Below, in pieces: positions 1-10,104 of a DNA stretch of 64,000 bases. The stretch covers positions 1,984,001-2,048,000 of the forward strand of contig NZ_CP132353.1 in the NCBI RefSeq assembly GCF_030758455.1, given 5' to 3'. Position numbers and translations under genes: made by a program. The notes beneath the pieces were generated by a model. That model was not told the DNA's origin, did not search any database, and worked only from the letters and a program-made list of their open reading frames with translations. The stretch comes from Erwinia pyri. Its GTDB lineage: Bacteria > Pseudomonadota > Gammaproteobacteria > Enterobacterales > Enterobacteriaceae. Position 1 is the stretch's first letter. Each line of letters begins with the position of its first letter.

Positions 1-764
1 AACTCACGCAGCCGCGCCGCAGCCGCTGCAATATCTTCAGCATGATAGTTAGGCGCTTTTCCGCCACGCATAATGATATGACCGGAGGGATTGCCGCTGG
101 TCTGGTAAATCGTCATCTGCCCATATTTATCGGGAGAGAGGAACATATGGCTGGCTCTGGCAGCGCGGATTGCATCCACGGCAATCTGGATGTTGCCATC
201 CGTGCCGTTCTTGAATCCTACCGGACAGGAGAGAGCAGAGGCCATTTCGCGGTGGATTTGGCTTTCAGTGGTACGCGCGCCAATAGCGCCCCAGCTGATC
301 AGGTCGGCAATAAACTGGCCCACCACCATATCCAGAAACTCGGTGGCAGTTGGCATGCCCAGCGCATTGATCTCCAGCAGCAGCCTGCGGGCAACTTCCA
401 GACCATGGTTCACACGGAAGCTGCCGTTGAGATCCGGATCGGAAATCAGTCCCTTCCAGCCCACCACGGTGCGTGGTTTTTCAAAATAGGTGCGCATAAC
501 GATTTCAAGGCGTGAACGGTATTTTTCACGCAATACGTTGAGTTTGCGGGCATATTCCACCGCTGCTTCAGGATCGTGCAGCGAGCAGGGGCCAATCACA
601 ACCAGCAGGCGAGCATCTTCGCCAGACAGGATGCGGGCAATACGTTTGCGGGAATCGGTGACGTTGGTGGCGATAGCGGGAGTGATCGGCAGCCGTTTCG
701 CCAGTTCATCAGGCGTAATCAGGCTCTCGATGCGCGCGGTCCGCAGCTCATCAGTTTTGTTCAT
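1..764 (-). CDS. aroH: 3-deoxy-7-phosphoheptulonate synthase, AroH type (3' end beyond window)
   Basis: DAHP synthase condenses phosphoenolpyruvate and erythrose 4-phosphate, the first step of the shikimate pathway in the cytoplasm. The 254 visible codons start MNKTDELRTARIES and include the class-I signatures VVIGPCSLHDP, RTYFEKPRTVVGWKG, GARTTESQIHREMASALS and FKNGTDGN. The N-terminus matches the Trp-sensitive isozyme AroH of E. coli better than AroF or AroG. The family is about 350 residues long, so roughly 95 C-terminal residues lie to the left of the window. It follows ppsR on the same strand, as in E. coli, after a 132-base gap. AroH uses PEP, the product of the nearby ppsA. Identity is recalled from sequence memory and is confident; which amino acid inhibits it is inferred. 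Confidence 0.93.
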   Translation of the reverse strand, partial: MNKTDELRTARIESLITPDELAKRLPITPAIATNVTDSRKRIARILSGEDARLLVVIGPCSLHDPEAAVEYARKLNVLREKYRSRLEIVMRTYFEKPRTVVGWKGLISDPDLNGSFRVNHGLEVARRLLLEINALGMPTATEFLDMVVGQFIADLISWGAIGARTTESQIHREMASALSCPVGFKNGTDGNIQIAVDAIRAARASHMFLSPDKYGQMTIYQTSGNPSGHIIMRGGKAPNYHAEDIAAAAARLRE

Positions 765-810
765 AACCATCTCTGAAATTGTGTTCTTCGCAGCGGCAGG
801 AGTACCGGGA

Positions 811-851
811 AGTGATGGCGATCACAATAAACCAACCAGCGATGAATTCAA
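811..851 (-). promoter_or_regulatory. Putative aroH promoter with a palindrome over the start site
   Basis: On the minus strand, TTGAAT (846-851) and TATTGT (824-829) are separated by 16 bases and form a plausible sigma-70 promoter 60-85 bases upstream of aroH. The palindrome TGTGATCGCCATCACT (811-826) overlaps the -10 and the expected start site. In E. coli this position holds a TrpR operator with ACTAG half-sites; none is visible here. The palindrome fits a CRP half-site pattern (TGTGA-N6-TCACT) and also a GTGAT-N4-ATCAC dyad. The promoter call is by eye. Confidence 0.4.
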
Positions 852-857
852 CCGCTA

Positions 858-876
858 ACGCCCGTTAATCGGGCGT
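858..876. repeat. Small perfect inverted repeat between ppsR and aroH
   Basis: The arms ACGCCCG and CGGGCGT enclose the loop TTAAT. It lies just downstream of ppsR in the ppsR transcript. Neither side has a U-tract, so it is a weak terminator at best; it may be an RNA-stabilising or processing hairpin. Confidence 0.4.
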
Positions 877-896
877 AACGCGATAAATATCACTTT

Positions 897-1730
897 TTAA
901 TACATCCGGCGGGTCAGGCCCATGATATCCAGTATTTTTGTGGCGATCTCTTCCACGGAATAATTTGTGCTGTTGAGATAACGGATTTGATTAGTGCGGA
1001 AAAGGGCCTCCACTTCTCCTACCTCAAGGCGGCACTGGCGCATAGAGGCGTAACGCGTATTCTCGGCCCGCTCCTGGCGGATGGCAGCCAGGCGTTCAGG
1101 ATCGATCGTCAGACCAAACAGCTTGTTTTGAAAAGGCTTCAGCGCGGGCGGCAGCTTGAGATTATCCATATCATCGGCAATAAAGGGATAGTTGGCTGCG
1201 CGAATGCCAAACTGCATAGCCAGATAGAGACTGGTCGGGGTTTTACCACAGCGTGATACGCCCAGTAAAATGACCTGGGCATCCTCCAGCCCGCGCAGGG
1301 AGATGCCGTCGTCATGCGCCAGCGTATAATCTATCGCGGCTATACGGGCATCATATTTACCCAGATTATTCGCGGTTAACCCATGCGTCCGGTTGGCTAT
1401 TGGCGCCGGTGCGATCCCTAGCTCCTGCTGCAGCGGCGCCACCAGTGACTGCACAATATCCTGGCAAAAGCCGTCGCTCTGCAAAATGATGTCACGAATT
1501 TCAGGGGTAACGATAGAGATGAAAACCAGCGGACGAACGCCGCTTTTCTGATGCAGCGCGTTGATCTGCGCTTTCACCGCCTGGGCACGCTGAACGTTTT
1601 CAACAAAGGGCAGCGTGACGCTGTTAATCCCCACGGGAAACTGAGACAGCACGGCATGCCCCAGGACCTCTGCGGTTATCGCCGTGCCGTCAGAGATATA
1701 AAAAACACTGCGTTCGTTGTTCACGTCCAT
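897..1730 (-). CDS. ppsR: PEP synthase regulatory protein (bifunctional kinase/pyrophosphorylase)
   Basis: PpsR (DUF299 family) inactivates PEP synthase by ADP-dependent phosphorylation and reactivates it by phosphate-dependent pyrophosphorylation. The P-loop GVSRCGKT lies at residues 157-164, the position known in E. coli PpsR. I chose the ATG at 1730 (277 residues, the E. coli length). The GTG two codons upstream would overlap the ribosome-binding GGAG, which sits 5 bases before this ATG. It is divergent from its target ppsA across 472 bases and is followed by aroH, the E. coli arrangement. Assignment is very secure. Confidence 0.96.
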   Translation of the reverse strand: MDVNNERSVFYISDGTAITAEVLGHAVLSQFPVGINSVTLPFVENVQRAQAVKAQINALHQKSGVRPLVFISIVTPEIRDIILQSDGFCQDIVQSLVAPLQQELGIAPAPIANRTHGLTANNLGKYDARIAAIDYTLAHDDGISLRGLEDAQVILLGVSRCGKTPTSLYLAMQFGIRAANYPFIADDMDNLKLPPALKPFQNKLFGLTIDPERLAAIRQERAENTRYASMRQCRLEVGEVEALFRTNQIRYLNSTNYSVEEIATKILDIMGLTRRMY

Positions 1731-2202
1731 TTTCACTCCAGCTTTTGGGTTGCGGTCAGCCTAAATTAATCCACACCTGAAAAGCAAATAGTGACGTCGC
1801 CAGCAAGACAAAATAAATAATTCATAAGATAATCATATGAACTTTTCATTTTTATAAAACAGGGCGAAAGTGAAAATCAGGCGTTTTATGAAATGATGTT
1901 TCTCTTTGTCATACCTAAAAATAGCCCTTAATAAGAAAAGCATTCTAATCAGGAATCATTTTCCCTTGCGCAAACGGATTTGCCCGCTAAAAAAGCGTTT
2001 TTCATTATCCCCATGAAATAAAAGTAATTATCTTATTTTTTCTCTTGCGCAACGGCCCGTTCCCGGGCGGAGTTATCCTAAAATTACCTTTTTAATTCGC
2101 TTGAACGATTCAACAGTTTCTTTCTGACACAGGAATGTGGCAGGCTCAAAACGTACGACTCTGTCCTCATATTCTTAATTAAATCGTAAAAGGATTGCTT
2201 CA
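1731..2202. other. ppsR-ppsA divergent intergenic region
   Basis: This AT-rich stretch has no credible ORF. It holds two copies of the palindrome TTGCGCAA (1966-1973 and 2045-2052) and a Cra-like box near its right end. Promoters for both genes should lie here, but I could not place their -10/-35 elements with confidence. The ppsA ribosome site is AAAGGA, 8 bases before the ATG. Confidence 0.5.
2099..2114. promoter_or_regulatory. Cra (FruR) box upstream of ppsA
   Basis: GCTTGAACGATTCAAC contains the dyad TTGAA-CGA-TTCAA and closely fits the Cra operator pattern (TGAA-C-TTCA). In E. coli, Cra activates ppsA under gluconeogenic conditions from an upstream site, and the position 90-105 bases before the ppsA ATG fits that role. 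The role here is inferred. Confidence 0.7.
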
Positions 2203-4584
2203 ATGTCCAATAAAGGCGAAGTGCCGCTTGTGCTCTGGTATAACCAACTTGGCATGAACGATGTTGATCGGGTGGGAGGCAAAAATGCCTCTCTGGGTGA
2301 AATGATTACTAATTTGTCCTCGCTGGGCGTCTCCGTTCCGAACGGCTTCGCGACGACCTCAGATGCATTTAATCAGTTCCTCGATCAGAGCGGCGTCAAT
2401 CAGCGTATCTACGATCTGCTGGACAAGACCGATATTGATGATGTTGATGAGCTGGCGAAAGCAGGCAAGCAGATACGCCAGTGGATTGTGGATACGCCTT
2501 TCCAGCCTGCGCTGGAAGAGGCTATCCGTGAGGCTTATCAGCAGCTCTCTGCGGATGATGCCGAGGCCTCATTTGCGGTGCGCTCTTCCGCCACCGCTGA
2601 AGATATGCCCGATGCTTCCTTTGCGGGTCAGCAGGAAACCTTCCTTAACGTACAGGGATTTGATGCCGTGCTGATCGCGGTGAAGCATGTTTATGCTTCC
2701 CTGTTCAACGATCGCGCCATCTCCTACCGTGTGCATCAGGGTTACGATCATCGTGGCGTGGCGCTCTCGGCAGGCGTTCAGCGTATGGTGCGTTCCGATC
2801 TGGGCTCCGCCGGCGTCATGTTTACCATTGATACCGAATCGGGCTTCGATCAGGTGGTGTTTATCACCGCTGCGTTAGGGCTGGGCGAAATGGTAGTGCA
2901 GGGCGCAGTAAACCCGGATGAATTTTATGTCCACAAACCGACGCTGGCAGCAGGCCGTCCCGCGATTGTGCGCCGTAACATGGGTTCTAAAAAAATCCGC
3001 ATGGTTTATGCCGACTCGCAGGAGCATGGCGAACAGGTGCGCATCGAAGATGTGCCGGAAGAGGAGCGCGACACTTTCTGTCTGACCAGTGAAGAGGTGG
3101 AAGCGCTGGCGGTACAGGCCGTACAGATTGAGAAACATTATCAGCGTCCGATGGACATCGAGTGGGCCAAAGATGGGCACACCGGCAAGCTGTTTATCGT
3201 CCAGGCGCGCCCGGAAACGGTCCGTTCTAACGGCCAGGTGATGGAGCGCTATACCCTGCAAGGTTCAGGCAAAGTGGTGGTCGAAGGGCGCGCAATCGGC
3301 CACCGCATCGGGGCTGGCGAAGTGAAGGTCATCCACGATATCAGCGAGATGAACCGCATTGAAAAGGGCGACGTGCTGGTCACGGACATGACCGACCCGG
3401 ACTGGGAACCGATCATGAAAAAGGCGTCAGCGATTGTGACCAACCGTGGCGGGCGTACCTGTCATGCCGCGATCATCGCGCGTGAGCTGGGCATTCCTGC
3501 CGTTGTAGGTTGCGGTAACGCCACTGATATTCTTAAGGATGGTCACAAAGTCACGGTTTCCTGTGCGGAAGGGGACACAGGCTACGTCTATAACGAGCTG
3601 CTGGACTTTGAAGTGAAAAGCTCGCAGGTGGACAAAATGCCTGAGCTGCCGCTGAAGATCATGATGAACGTGGGCAACCCGGACCGCGCTTTCGACTTTG
3701 CCTGTCTGCCTAATGAAGGGGTGGGGCTGGCGCGCCTGGAGTTTATTATTAACCGCATGATTGGCGTGCACCCAAAAGCGCTGCTGGAGTTTGACCAGCA
3801 AACGCCGGAGCTGCAAAAAGAGATCCGCGCGCTGATGAAGGGCTTTGACGATCCGGTTGAGTTCTATATCGCTCGCCTGACCGAAGGGATCGCCACACTG
3901 GGGGCGGCGTTCTCACCGAAGCGTGTGATTGTGCGCCTCTCTGACTTCAAAACTAATGAGTACGCCAACCTGGTAGGTGGCGAGCGTTACGAGCCGGAAG
4001 AAGAGAACCCGATGTTAGGCTTCCGTGGCGCCGGTCGCTACGTGGCGGACAGCTTCCGTGACTGCTTTGCGCTGGAGTGCGCGGCCGTGAAGCGGGTACG
4101 TAACGATATGGGGCTGACCAACGTCGAAATTATGGTGCCGTTCGTGCGTACCGTTGCCCAGGCTAAAGCGGTGGTGGAAGAGCTGGAGCGTCAGGGGCTT
4201 AAGCGTGGCGAGAATGGTCTCAAGCTGATCATGATGTGCGAAATTCCTTCAAACGCCTTGCTGGCTGAACAGTTCCTGCAGTACTTCGACGGCTTCTCCA
4301 TCGGTTCAAACGACATGACGCAGTTAGCGCTTGGTCTGGATCGCGACTCCGGCGTGGTTTCTGAACTTTTCGACGAACGAAACGATGCGGTGAAAGCGCT
4401 GCTTTCAATGGCTATTCGGGCGGCGAAAAAAGAAGGAAAATACGTGGGTATCTGCGGACAAGGTCCATCCGATCATGAAGACTTTGCAGCGTGGCTAATG
4501 GATGAGGGTATCGACAGCCTGTCACTAAACCCCGATACAGTAGTTCAAACCTGGTTAAGTCTGGCAGAAATTCCGGCGAAATAG
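2203..4584 (+). CDS. ppsA: Phosphoenolpyruvate synthase
   Basis: PEP synthase converts pyruvate, ATP and water to PEP, AMP and phosphate, the entry to gluconeogenesis from three-carbon acids. The 793 residues match the usual length. The order is an N-terminal ATP-grasp domain (about 1-350, with [20 protein letters not shown]), the swivelling phosphohistidine domain with [14 protein letters not shown] (phosphorylated His421), and the C-terminal PEP-binding TIM barrel ([17 protein letters not shown], and [10 protein letters not shown] with the proton-donor Cys region). It is monocistronic, with its own terminator at 4610-4633. Cra activation and control of activity by PpsR, encoded next door, are expected. 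Confidence 0.98.
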   Translation: MSNKGEVPLVLWYNQLGMNDVDRVGGKNASLGEMITNLSSLGVSVPNGFATTSDAFNQFLDQSGVNQRIYDLLDKTDIDDVDELAKAGKQIRQWIVDTPFQPALEEAIREAYQQLSADDAEASFAVRSSATAEDMPDASFAGQQETFLNVQGFDAVLIAVKHVYASLFNDRAISYRVHQGYDHRGVALSAGVQRMVRSDLGSAGVMFTIDTESGFDQVVFITAALGLGEMVVQGAVNPDEFYVHKPTLAAGRPAIVRRNMGSKKIRMVYADSQEHGEQVRIEDVPEEERDTFCLTSEEVEALAVQAVQIEKHYQRPMDIEWAKDGHTGKLFIVQARPETVRSNGQVMERYTLQGSGKVVVEGRAIGHRIGAGEVKVIHDISEMNRIEKGDVLVTDMTDPDWEPIMKKASAIVTNRGGRTCHAAIIARELGIPAVVGCGNATDILKDGHKVTVSCAEGDTGYVYNELLDFEVKSSQVDKMPELPLKIMMNVGNPDRAFDFACLPNEGVGLARLEFIINRMIGVHPKALLEFDQQTPELQKEIRALMKGFDDPVEFYIARLTEGIATLGAAFSPKRVIVRLSDFKTNEYANLVGGERYEPEEENPMLGFRGAGRYVADSFRDCFALECAAVKRVRNDMGLTNVEIMVPFVRTVAQAKAVVEELERQGLKRGENGLKLIMMCEIPSNALLAEQFLQYFDGFSIGSNDMTQLALGLDRDSGVVSELFDERNDAVKALLSMAIRAAKKEGKYVGICGQGPSDHEDFAAWLMDEGIDSLSLNPDTVVQTWLSLAEIPAK

Positions 4585-4609
4585 CAGCATTCCTTATTTT
4601 AACCTTAAG

Positions 4610-4633
4610 AAGGCCAGTTAATCTGGCCTTTTT
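4610..4633 (+). terminator. Rho-independent terminator of ppsA
   Basis: The stem AAGGCCAG / CTGGCCTT encloses a TTAAT loop and runs directly into a T-tract, 26 bases after the ppsA stop codon. Confidence 0.85.
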
Positions 4634-4647
4634 GCTTTGCTACAGGC

Positions 4648-4675
4648 AAAAAAAAGCCCATCACATGGGATGGGC
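4648..4675 (-). terminator. Terminator of rprA
   Basis: The 7-bp stem GCCCATC/GATGGGC with a 6-base loop is followed on the minus strand by eight U residues. It forms the 3' end and likely Hfq-binding tail of RprA. Confidence 0.9.
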
Positions 4676-4752
4676 AAAGACTACACACAGCAATTCTTTT
4701 ACTTTACTCAGGGGAAAAAGGTTGTTTAGAAATCAGCAGTTTGATCGTAAAC
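4648..4752 (-). ncRNA. rprA: RprA regulatory small RNA
   Basis: The minus strand of 4656-4715 reads CCCCTGAGTAAAGTAAAAG followed by AATTGCTGTGTGTAGTCTTT and then the GCCCATC...GATGGGC terminator. This is nearly identical to the 3' two-thirds of E. coli RprA as I remember it. The locus also agrees: rprA lies downstream of ydiK in E. coli. RprA is an Hfq-dependent RNA that opens the rpoS leader and represses csgD and others, with the CCCCUGAGU segment in the pairing region. The 5' part (about 4720-4752) has diverged but can still form a short GATCA/TGATT stem. The length of about 105 nt equals that of E. coli. The 5' end is inferred from the promoter. Confidence 0.9.
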
Positions 4753-4761
4753 ATGTGACTC

Positions 4762-4804
4762 ATACTATTCAGACGGGCGGGGCGAGTCATTAAGAATCCT
4801 CTTA
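4762..4804 (-). promoter_or_regulatory. rprA promoter with RcsB box
   Basis: On the minus strand, TAGTAT (4762-4767) is a -10 element placed about 10 bases before the inferred RprA 5' end. A poor -35 region sits at 4785-4790, as expected for an activated promoter. Directly upstream, TAAGAGGATTCTTA (4791-4804) matches the Rcs box pattern TAAGA....TC.TA at 11 of 14 positions. In E. coli the Rcs phosphorelay is the main activator of rprA. Confidence 0.7.
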
Positions 4805-4926
4805 TTAGTTTAAAACCTATAACCTTTTGTGACAGATTTCCCGGACGGAGCGAGTTAAAACTGTATGTAACGTAATCAATTGCCGTGCGTTACTGGCTAA
4901 AAGGTCAAAAAATGCGCTTTTCTGGT

Positions 4927-4950
4927 AAAAAACACTAATCAAAGTGTTTT
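4927..4950 (-). terminator. Likely terminator of ydiK
   Basis: The perfect 8-bp stem AAAACACT/AGTGTTTT with a 6-base loop lies 63 bases beyond the ydiK stop and is followed on the minus strand by TT. It would separate ydiK from rprA. The stem is AT-rich, so strength is uncertain. Confidence 0.5.
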
Positions 4951-5012
4951 AAGACGTGACGCACTTTTTTTTCACCAGAGAGCGGCCAGCGATGCCAGCC
5001 GCTAAGGAAAGG

Positions 5013-6131
5013 TTATTTTTCGGTCTGTTCTGCTTCAAATTCCGCCAGCTCTTCCACCACCATAAGAGGATCTTCTTCAGGCGCTGGCGCTTCATGTACC
5101 CATACGGAAACCAGGCGGTAGGAGACGGCAAGTACCACAGGCCCAATAAACAGGCCAATCATCCCAAAGGCTACCAGTCCACCGATGACGCCTGAGAGGA
5201 TCAGGATCATTGGTAAATCTGCACCCATACGAATAAGCATGGGGCGCAGCACATTGTCCAGCGTTCCCACAATACAGCTCCAGATCAGCAGCACCGTGCC
5301 CCAGGTCGTATCTCCGCTCCAGTAAAGCCAGATAATAGCGGGCACCAGCACCACCAGCGGACCCAGCTGCACCAGACAGGAGAGGATCATCAGTACCGTC
5401 AGTACGGTGGCGTAAGGAATGCCGGAGACCGCCAGGCCAATGCCGCCTAATACTCCCTGCACCAGCGCGGTTACCACTACACCCAGCGCCACCGCCCGGA
5501 TGGCCTGACCAGCAAGCAGAACAGCGGCATCACCCCGACGTGAAGCGAGCCTGAAGGCGAAATGACGGATACCTTGCCCGACCTGCTCGCCTCGCCAGTA
5601 AAGCAGCACGCTGAATAACAACATCAGGCCGAGATGCATCAGGAAGCGGCCAAAATGCCCCGCCTGAGCAAACAGGAACCCGCTGGTGCGGCCTATATAG
5701 GGCTGAACCGTGGTCATCAGGGCGGTGCCGCCGCCCTGCACCAGATGGTGATAAGCGGAGTAAATTTTTCTGCCAGCCAGCGGAATACTCTTCAGCCAGT
5801 GCATATCCGGCAGCAGAATATGCCCGGAAGAGGCCCAGGCAATCACCGGCCCGCTGTTCTCAATCAGGCCGTTAACCAGAAGCGCTACAGGAATAATGAA
5901 GAGCAGGATCAGCAGAACCGTCATGGCGATCACCGCCAGCGAGCGTCGGCCCCACAGGAGTTCCTGGATCTTGATCATCAGGGGCCAGGTGGCAATCACC
6001 ACCATACTGGCCCAGGCAAAGCCCAGCACAAAGGGCTGAACCACCCACAAACAGGCCACAATCATTATGATAATAAACATCAGGGAGAAGACGATCTGCT
6101 GCAAATCCCATCCTGTATGCACGTTCTTCAT
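5013..6131 (-). CDS. ydiK: AI-2E family inner membrane transporter YdiK
   Basis: This 372-residue polytopic protein belongs to the AI-2E/PerM exporter family. Hydrophobic segments cluster at about 12-40, 63-90, 160-180 and 205-345, with the family stretch ALVQGVLGGIGLAVSGIPYA in the C-terminal half. The C-terminus is acidic. It aligns along its whole length with E. coli YdiK, whose substrate is not established. It is divergent from ydiJ and upstream of rprA on the same strand, as in E. coli. Confidence 0.9.
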   Translation of the reverse strand: MKNVHTGWDLQQIVFSLMFIIIMIVACLWVVQPFVLGFAWASMVVIATWPLMIKIQELLWGRRSLAVIAMTVLLILLFIIPVALLVNGLIENSGPVIAWASSGHILLPDMHWLKSIPLAGRKIYSAYHHLVQGGGTALMTTVQPYIGRTSGFLFAQAGHFGRFLMHLGLMLLFSVLLYWRGEQVGQGIRHFAFRLASRRGDAAVLLAGQAIRAVALGVVVTALVQGVLGGIGLAVSGIPYATVLTVLMILSCLVQLGPLVVLVPAIIWLYWSGDTTWGTVLLIWSCIVGTLDNVLRPMLIRMGADLPMILILSGVIGGLVAFGMIGLFIGPVVLAVSYRLVSVWVHEAPAPEEDPLMVVEELAEFEAEQTEK

Positions 6132-6349
6132 GGTTATTACGGTACCTTCAGTGTGAAATCAGTGCGGGTAAATCCTGACAGACCCCTTGTCTGTACAGAT
6201 ATTCCTCCAGCTTTGCGTATTAAACGCGTTTTCACCGGAAACACCACGCTAATCTTTTTACACCGGTTTTGAAATCGCGACAGGCCATAAAAAAGTGTGA
6301 TAAAAACAAGGCGTGAGTTTCTCTATACACAACATCTGGTCACCCGATA

Positions 6350-9300
6350 ATGATCCCACAGATTTCCCAGGCACCCGGCCTCGTTCAGCTGGTGCTCAAT
6401 TTTTTGCAGGCGTTGGAGCAGCACGGATTTACAGGCGACACCGCCACCAGCTATGCCGATCGCCTTACGATGTCCACCGACAACAGTATCTATCAGCTTC
6501 TTCCGGATGCGGTGCTGTTTCCCCGCTCCACGGCCGATGTCGCCCTGATTGCCCGGCTGGCGGCTGAAGAGCGCTTTACCAGCCTGATCTTTACCCCCAG
6601 AGGCGGCGGTACCGGCACCAACGGACAATCTCTGAATCAGGGGATCGTGGTTGATCTGTCGCGCCATATGAACCGCATTCTTGAGATTAATGTCGAACAG
6701 GGTTGGGTTAAAGTTGAAGCAGGCGTAATCAAAGACCAGCTCAATGCGTTCCTCAAGCCCTACGGCTATTTCTTTTCGCCTGAACTCTCCACCAGTAACC
6801 GGGCTACCCTTGGCGGCATGATCAACACCGATGCTTCAGGACAGGGGTCGCTGGTGTATGGCAAGACCTCCGATCATGTCACTGGCCTGCGCGCCGTATT
6901 GCTTGGCGGCGATATCCTCGACACGCGCCCGGTTCCCGTTGCGCTGGCTGAGGAGCTGGCGCAGGAGCAGAGCCGGGAAGGGAGCATTTATCGTACCGTG
7001 CTGGAGCGCTGCCGCGACCGCCATCAGACCATCAGGGAGAGTTTCCCCAGGCTTAACCGTTTCCTGACCGGTTACGATCTCCGGCATGTGGTCAGCGACG
7101 ATCTGCAGCATATCGACCTGACGCGTATCCTCTGCGGCGCAGAAGGGACGCTTGCCTTTATTGCTGAAGCGCGTCTGAACATTACGCCAATCCCGGCAGT
7201 TCGCCGGCTGGTGAACATTAAATATGACTCTTTTGACTCTGCTCTGCGCAGCGCGCCTTTTATGGTGGAAGCGAAAGCGCTGTCGGTGGAAACCGTCGAT
7301 TCGAAAGTGCTTAACCTGGCGCGCGAGGATATCGTCTGGCATTCGGTCAGGGAGCTGATTACTGATGTGCCGGATCGGGAGATGCTCGGGCTGAATATCG
7401 TTGAGTTTGCCGGAGACGACAGGGCGTTGATCGATGCTCAGATGGCGGCGCTCTGTCAGCGCCTTGACAGCCTGATGAGCAACAATGAGGCGGGCATCAT
7501 CGGCTATCAGCTCTGCGACGATCTCAACGGCATTGAGCGCATCTACGCGATGCGCAAAAAAGCCGTTGGTCTGCTGGGTAATGCAAAGGGGCTGGCCAAA
7601 CCGATTCCTTTTGTCGAGGATACCTGCGTGCCGCCCCAGCATCTTGCGGATTACATCGTCGAATTCCGTGCGCTGCTGGATAACCATAACCTGAGTTATG
7701 GCATGTTTGGGCATGTGGATGCTGGCGTACTGCACGTGCGCCCGGCGCTGGATATGTGTGACCCTCACCAGGAGATGCTGATGAAGCAGATCTCCGACGA
7801 AGTGGTGGCGCTGACGGCCCGTTATGGCGGCCTGCTCTGGGGAGAGCATGGTAAAGGCTTTCGCGCGGAATACAGCCCGGCTTTCTTCGGGGAAGAACTC
7901 TTCAACGACCTGCGTCGGATCAAAGCGGCGTTTGATCCCGCAAACCGTCTTAACCCCGGTAAAATTTGTACGCCATTCGGCGTAGATGAGCCGATGATGC
8001 AGGTCGATGCGCAGAAGCGCGGCACCTTTGACCGCCAGATCCCGGTTAACGTCCGCACTGACTGGCGTGGCGCGATGGAATGCAACGGCAACGGGCTTTG
8101 CTTTAATTTTGACGTTAAAAGTCCGATGTGCCCGTCGATGAAAATTACCGGCAACCGTATTCACTCGCCAAAAGGACGCGCTACGCTGACCCGTGAATGG
8201 CTGCGTCTGCTGGCAGAGCAGGGCGTTGACCCGCTGGCGCTGGAGCGAAGCCTGCCGGAAGCAAAAGTCTCGCTGCGTGGCATGATAGAGCGCACTCGCA
8301 ACAGCTGGTATGCAAAGCGCGGCGAATATGATTTCTCCCATGAGGTAAAAGAGGCGATGTCCGGCTGTCTCGCCTGTAAAGCCTGCTCGACCCAATGCCC
8401 AATCAAAATTGATGTGCCTGGTTTCCGCTCCCGCTTCCTGCAGCTCTATCACACCCGCTATCTGCGTCCGGCAAGTGACTACCTGGTCGGCAGCGTGGAA
8501 AGCTATGCGCCGGTGATGGCGAAGGCGCCCGCGTTCTTCAATTTCTTTTTGCGTCAGCCGCTGGTCAGAGAGATGAGTAAGCGTCATATCGGCATGGTGG
8601 ATTTGCCGTTACTCTCTTCTCCTAACCTGAAAAAACAGCTGGCCGGGCAGCCTGCGATGAAAACCACGCTGGAACAGCTGGAGGCGATGAGTCCCGCCGC
8701 GCGTGAGCGCTATGTGCTGGTGGTACAGGATCCGTTCACCAGCTACTACGAAGCGCAGCTGGTAACCGATTTTGTCCGTCTGATTGAAAAACTCGGCTAC
8801 CACCCGGTGGTGTTGCCTTTCTCTCCCAACGGGAAAGCGCAGCATGTGAAAGGCTTCCTGCAGAGTTTTGCACGCACGGCGAAAAAGACGGCGGATTTCC
8901 TTAACCGGGTAGCGCAACTGGGGCTGCCTATGGTGGGCGTGGATCCCGCGCTGGTGCTCTGTTATCGCGAAGAGTACAGAGAGATCCTGGCAGGCGAACG
9001 CGGAACGTTTCACGTTCAGTTAGTCCATGAGTGGCTGCAACAGGCACTTCCTGCACAGGAAAAGCCTCAGGCCAGCGGTGAAGCCTGGTATCTGTTTGGC
9101 CACTGCACTGAATTGACCGCACTGCCAGCTTCCACCAAACAGTGGGAGAGCATTTTTGCCCGCTTTGGCGCGAAGCTGGAAAACATCAGCGTGGGGTGCT
9201 GCGGCATGGCAGGCACCTACGGCCATGAAAGTAAGAACCTGGAAAACTCACTGGGGATCTATGAACTCTCCTGGCATCAGGCGCTGCAAAAGCTGCCGCG

Positions 9301-9403
9301 TCAGCGCTGTCTGGCTACCGGCTACTCCTGCCGCAGCCAGGTGAAGCGCGTGGAGGGGAACGGTATGCGTCATCCATTGCAGGCTCTGCTGGAGATAGTG
9401 TAA
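6350..9403 (+). CDS. ydiJ: FAD/Fe-S D-2-hydroxyglutarate dehydrogenase YdiJ
   Basis: YdiJ is a 1017-residue fusion. An FAD-binding type-4 domain (about 40-270, with [15 protein letters not shown] and [20 protein letters not shown]) is followed by an FAD-oxidase C-terminal domain (about 300-550, with [16 protein letters not shown]). A 4Fe-4S motif [12 protein letters not shown] (about 670-682) and CCG-type heterodisulfide-reductase-like repeats ending in [10 protein letters not shown] (about 949) complete it. E. coli YdiJ oxidises D-2-hydroxyglutarate formed as a by-product of SerA. Length and order match E. coli. The start has no obvious Shine-Dalgarno but is identical to the E. coli N-terminus ([10 protein letters not shown]). 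Its stop overlaps the menI start (TAATG). Confidence 0.95.
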   Translation: MIPQISQAPGLVQLVLNFLQALEQHGFTGDTATSYADRLTMSTDNSIYQLLPDAVLFPRSTADVALIARLAAEERFTSLIFTPRGGGTGTNGQSLNQGIVVDLSRHMNRILEINVEQGWVKVEAGVIKDQLNAFLKPYGYFFSPELSTSNRATLGGMINTDASGQGSLVYGKTSDHVTGLRAVLLGGDILDTRPVPVALAEELAQEQSREGSIYRTVLERCRDRHQTIRESFPRLNRFLTGYDLRHVVSDDLQHIDLTRILCGAEGTLAFIAEARLNITPIPAVRRLVNIKYDSFDSALRSAPFMVEAKALSVETVDSKVLNLAREDIVWHSVRELITDVPDREMLGLNIVEFAGDDRALIDAQMAALCQRLDSLMSNNEAGIIGYQLCDDLNGIERIYAMRKKAVGLLGNAKGLAKPIPFVEDTCVPPQHLADYIVEFRALLDNHNLSYGMFGHVDAGVLHVRPALDMCDPHQEMLMKQISDEVVALTARYGGLLWGEHGKGFRAEYSPAFFGEELFNDLRRIKAAFDPANRLNPGKICTPFGVDEPMMQVDAQKRGTFDRQIPVNVRTDWRGAMECNGNGLCFNFDVKSPMCPSMKITGNRIHSPKGRATLTREWLRLLAEQGVDPLALERSLPEAKVSLRGMIERTRNSWYAKRGEYDFSHEVKEAMSGCLACKACSTQCPIKIDVPGFRSRFLQLYHTRYLRPASDYLVGSVESYAPVMAKAPAFFNFFLRQPLVREMSKRHIGMVDLPLLSSPNLKKQLAGQPAMKTTLEQLEAMSPAARERYVLVVQDPFTSYYEAQLVTDFVRLIEKLGYHPVVLPFSPNGKAQHVKGFLQSFARTAKKTADFLNRVAQLGLPMVGVDPALVLCYREEYREILAGERGTFHVQLVHEWLQQALPAQEKPQASGEAWYLFGHCTELTALPASTKQWESIFARFGAKLENISVGCCGMAGTYGHESKNLENSLGIYELSWHQALQKLPRQRCLATGYSCRSQVKRVEGNGMRHPLQALLEIV

Positions 9404-9831
9404 TGATCTGGAAGCGTCAGGTTTCGTTAGAACAACTCAATCAGCGTAGTCAGGGAACGCTGGTGGCGCATCTGGGCATTCTTTTTACAGCGATGGACGA
9501 TCGGTCATTAACGGCCACGCTGCCGGTTGATGGCCGAACCCGGCAGCCCTTTGGCCTGCTTCACGGCGGCGCTTCTGCCGCTCTGGCTGAGACGCTGGGC
9601 TCAATGGCAGGCTATCTCTGTACGGAAGGGGATGACTTTATCGTGGGCGTGGAAATCAATGCCAGTCATCTTCGCGCCGTGCGCGAGGGTGAGGTAAGAG
9701 GGGTATGCCAGGCCCTTCATCTTGGGCGACGCCATCAGGTCTGGCAGATTGAGATCTTCGACCCCGGGCAGCGCTTATGCTGCACCTCTCGTTTGACCAC
9801 CGCAGTGATGTCAGGCAAGGGAAAAGAGTGA
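9403..9831 (+). CDS. menI: 1,4-dihydroxy-2-naphthoyl-CoA hydrolase
   Basis: MenI (YdiI) is a hotdog-fold thioesterase that hydrolyses DHNA-CoA in menaquinone synthesis. The catalytic set known from E. coli YdiI is present at the same positions: Gln48, His54 (LLHGG), Glu63 and Ser67. The start ATG shares one base with the ydiJ stop, so the two are translationally coupled. The 142-residue length is slightly longer than E. coli (136) because of a short charged tail. Confidence 0.94.
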   Translation: MIWKRQVSLEQLNQRSQGTLVAHLGILFTAMDDRSLTATLPVDGRTRQPFGLLHGGASAALAETLGSMAGYLCTEGDDFIVGVEINASHLRAVREGEVRGVCQALHLGRRHQVWQIEIFDPGQRLCCTSRLTTAVMSGKGKE

Positions 9832-9955
9832 TATACTTCCCGGCCTTTAAAATCGCCTCCTGACGCCTCACATTATCCAGGACGCGTGCTTAACGAAGTC
9901 GTTCTGGAGTCTTGTTGCTTAATTCTGCTCTCCGCTGAGGGCAGGATCATTAAAT

Positions 9956-10090
9956 TTACGCAGCTCCCCGATGGTGCACCAGGCGTTTTAGTCTGGCTTG
10001 CGCCATGTAGTCATCAACGGTGATATCGCGGATTGAGTACCTGTATTGATCAATTTTCTGTTGTAGCCAGGCGTTTATCGAAAGCGCCAT
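9956..10090 (-). CDS. Candidate Fur-regulated small ORF, 44 residues, not recognised
   Basis: The minus strand encodes 44 residues beginning MALSINAWLQQKIDQYRYS and ending in HHRGAA. It is basic, with a plausible amphipathic helix, and has no cysteine and no membrane segment. I do not recognise it. Support comes from context: a promoter with TTGAAT and TATGAT and a near-perfect Fur box lie 15-58 bases upstream. Against it, the only ribosome-site candidate is a weak GAGCAG, and the transcript could instead be a non-coding RNA. It sits between menI and the sufA leader, antisense to neither. Confidence 0.35.
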   Translation of the reverse strand: MALSINAWLQQKIDQYRYSIRDITVDDYMAQARLKRLVHHRGAA

Positions 10091-10104
10091 GTCACGGTCT
10101 GCTC

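Noticed and set aside
6836..8587. 583-codon open frame on the strand opposite ydiJ
   Set aside because: It is fully antisense to a long, well-matched gene and has no recognisable domains. GC-rich coding sequence commonly leaves such an open antisense frame.
9656..9871. 71-codon minus-strand ORF starting beyond menI
   Set aside because: Most of it is antisense to the menI coding region, and it has no similarity I recognise.
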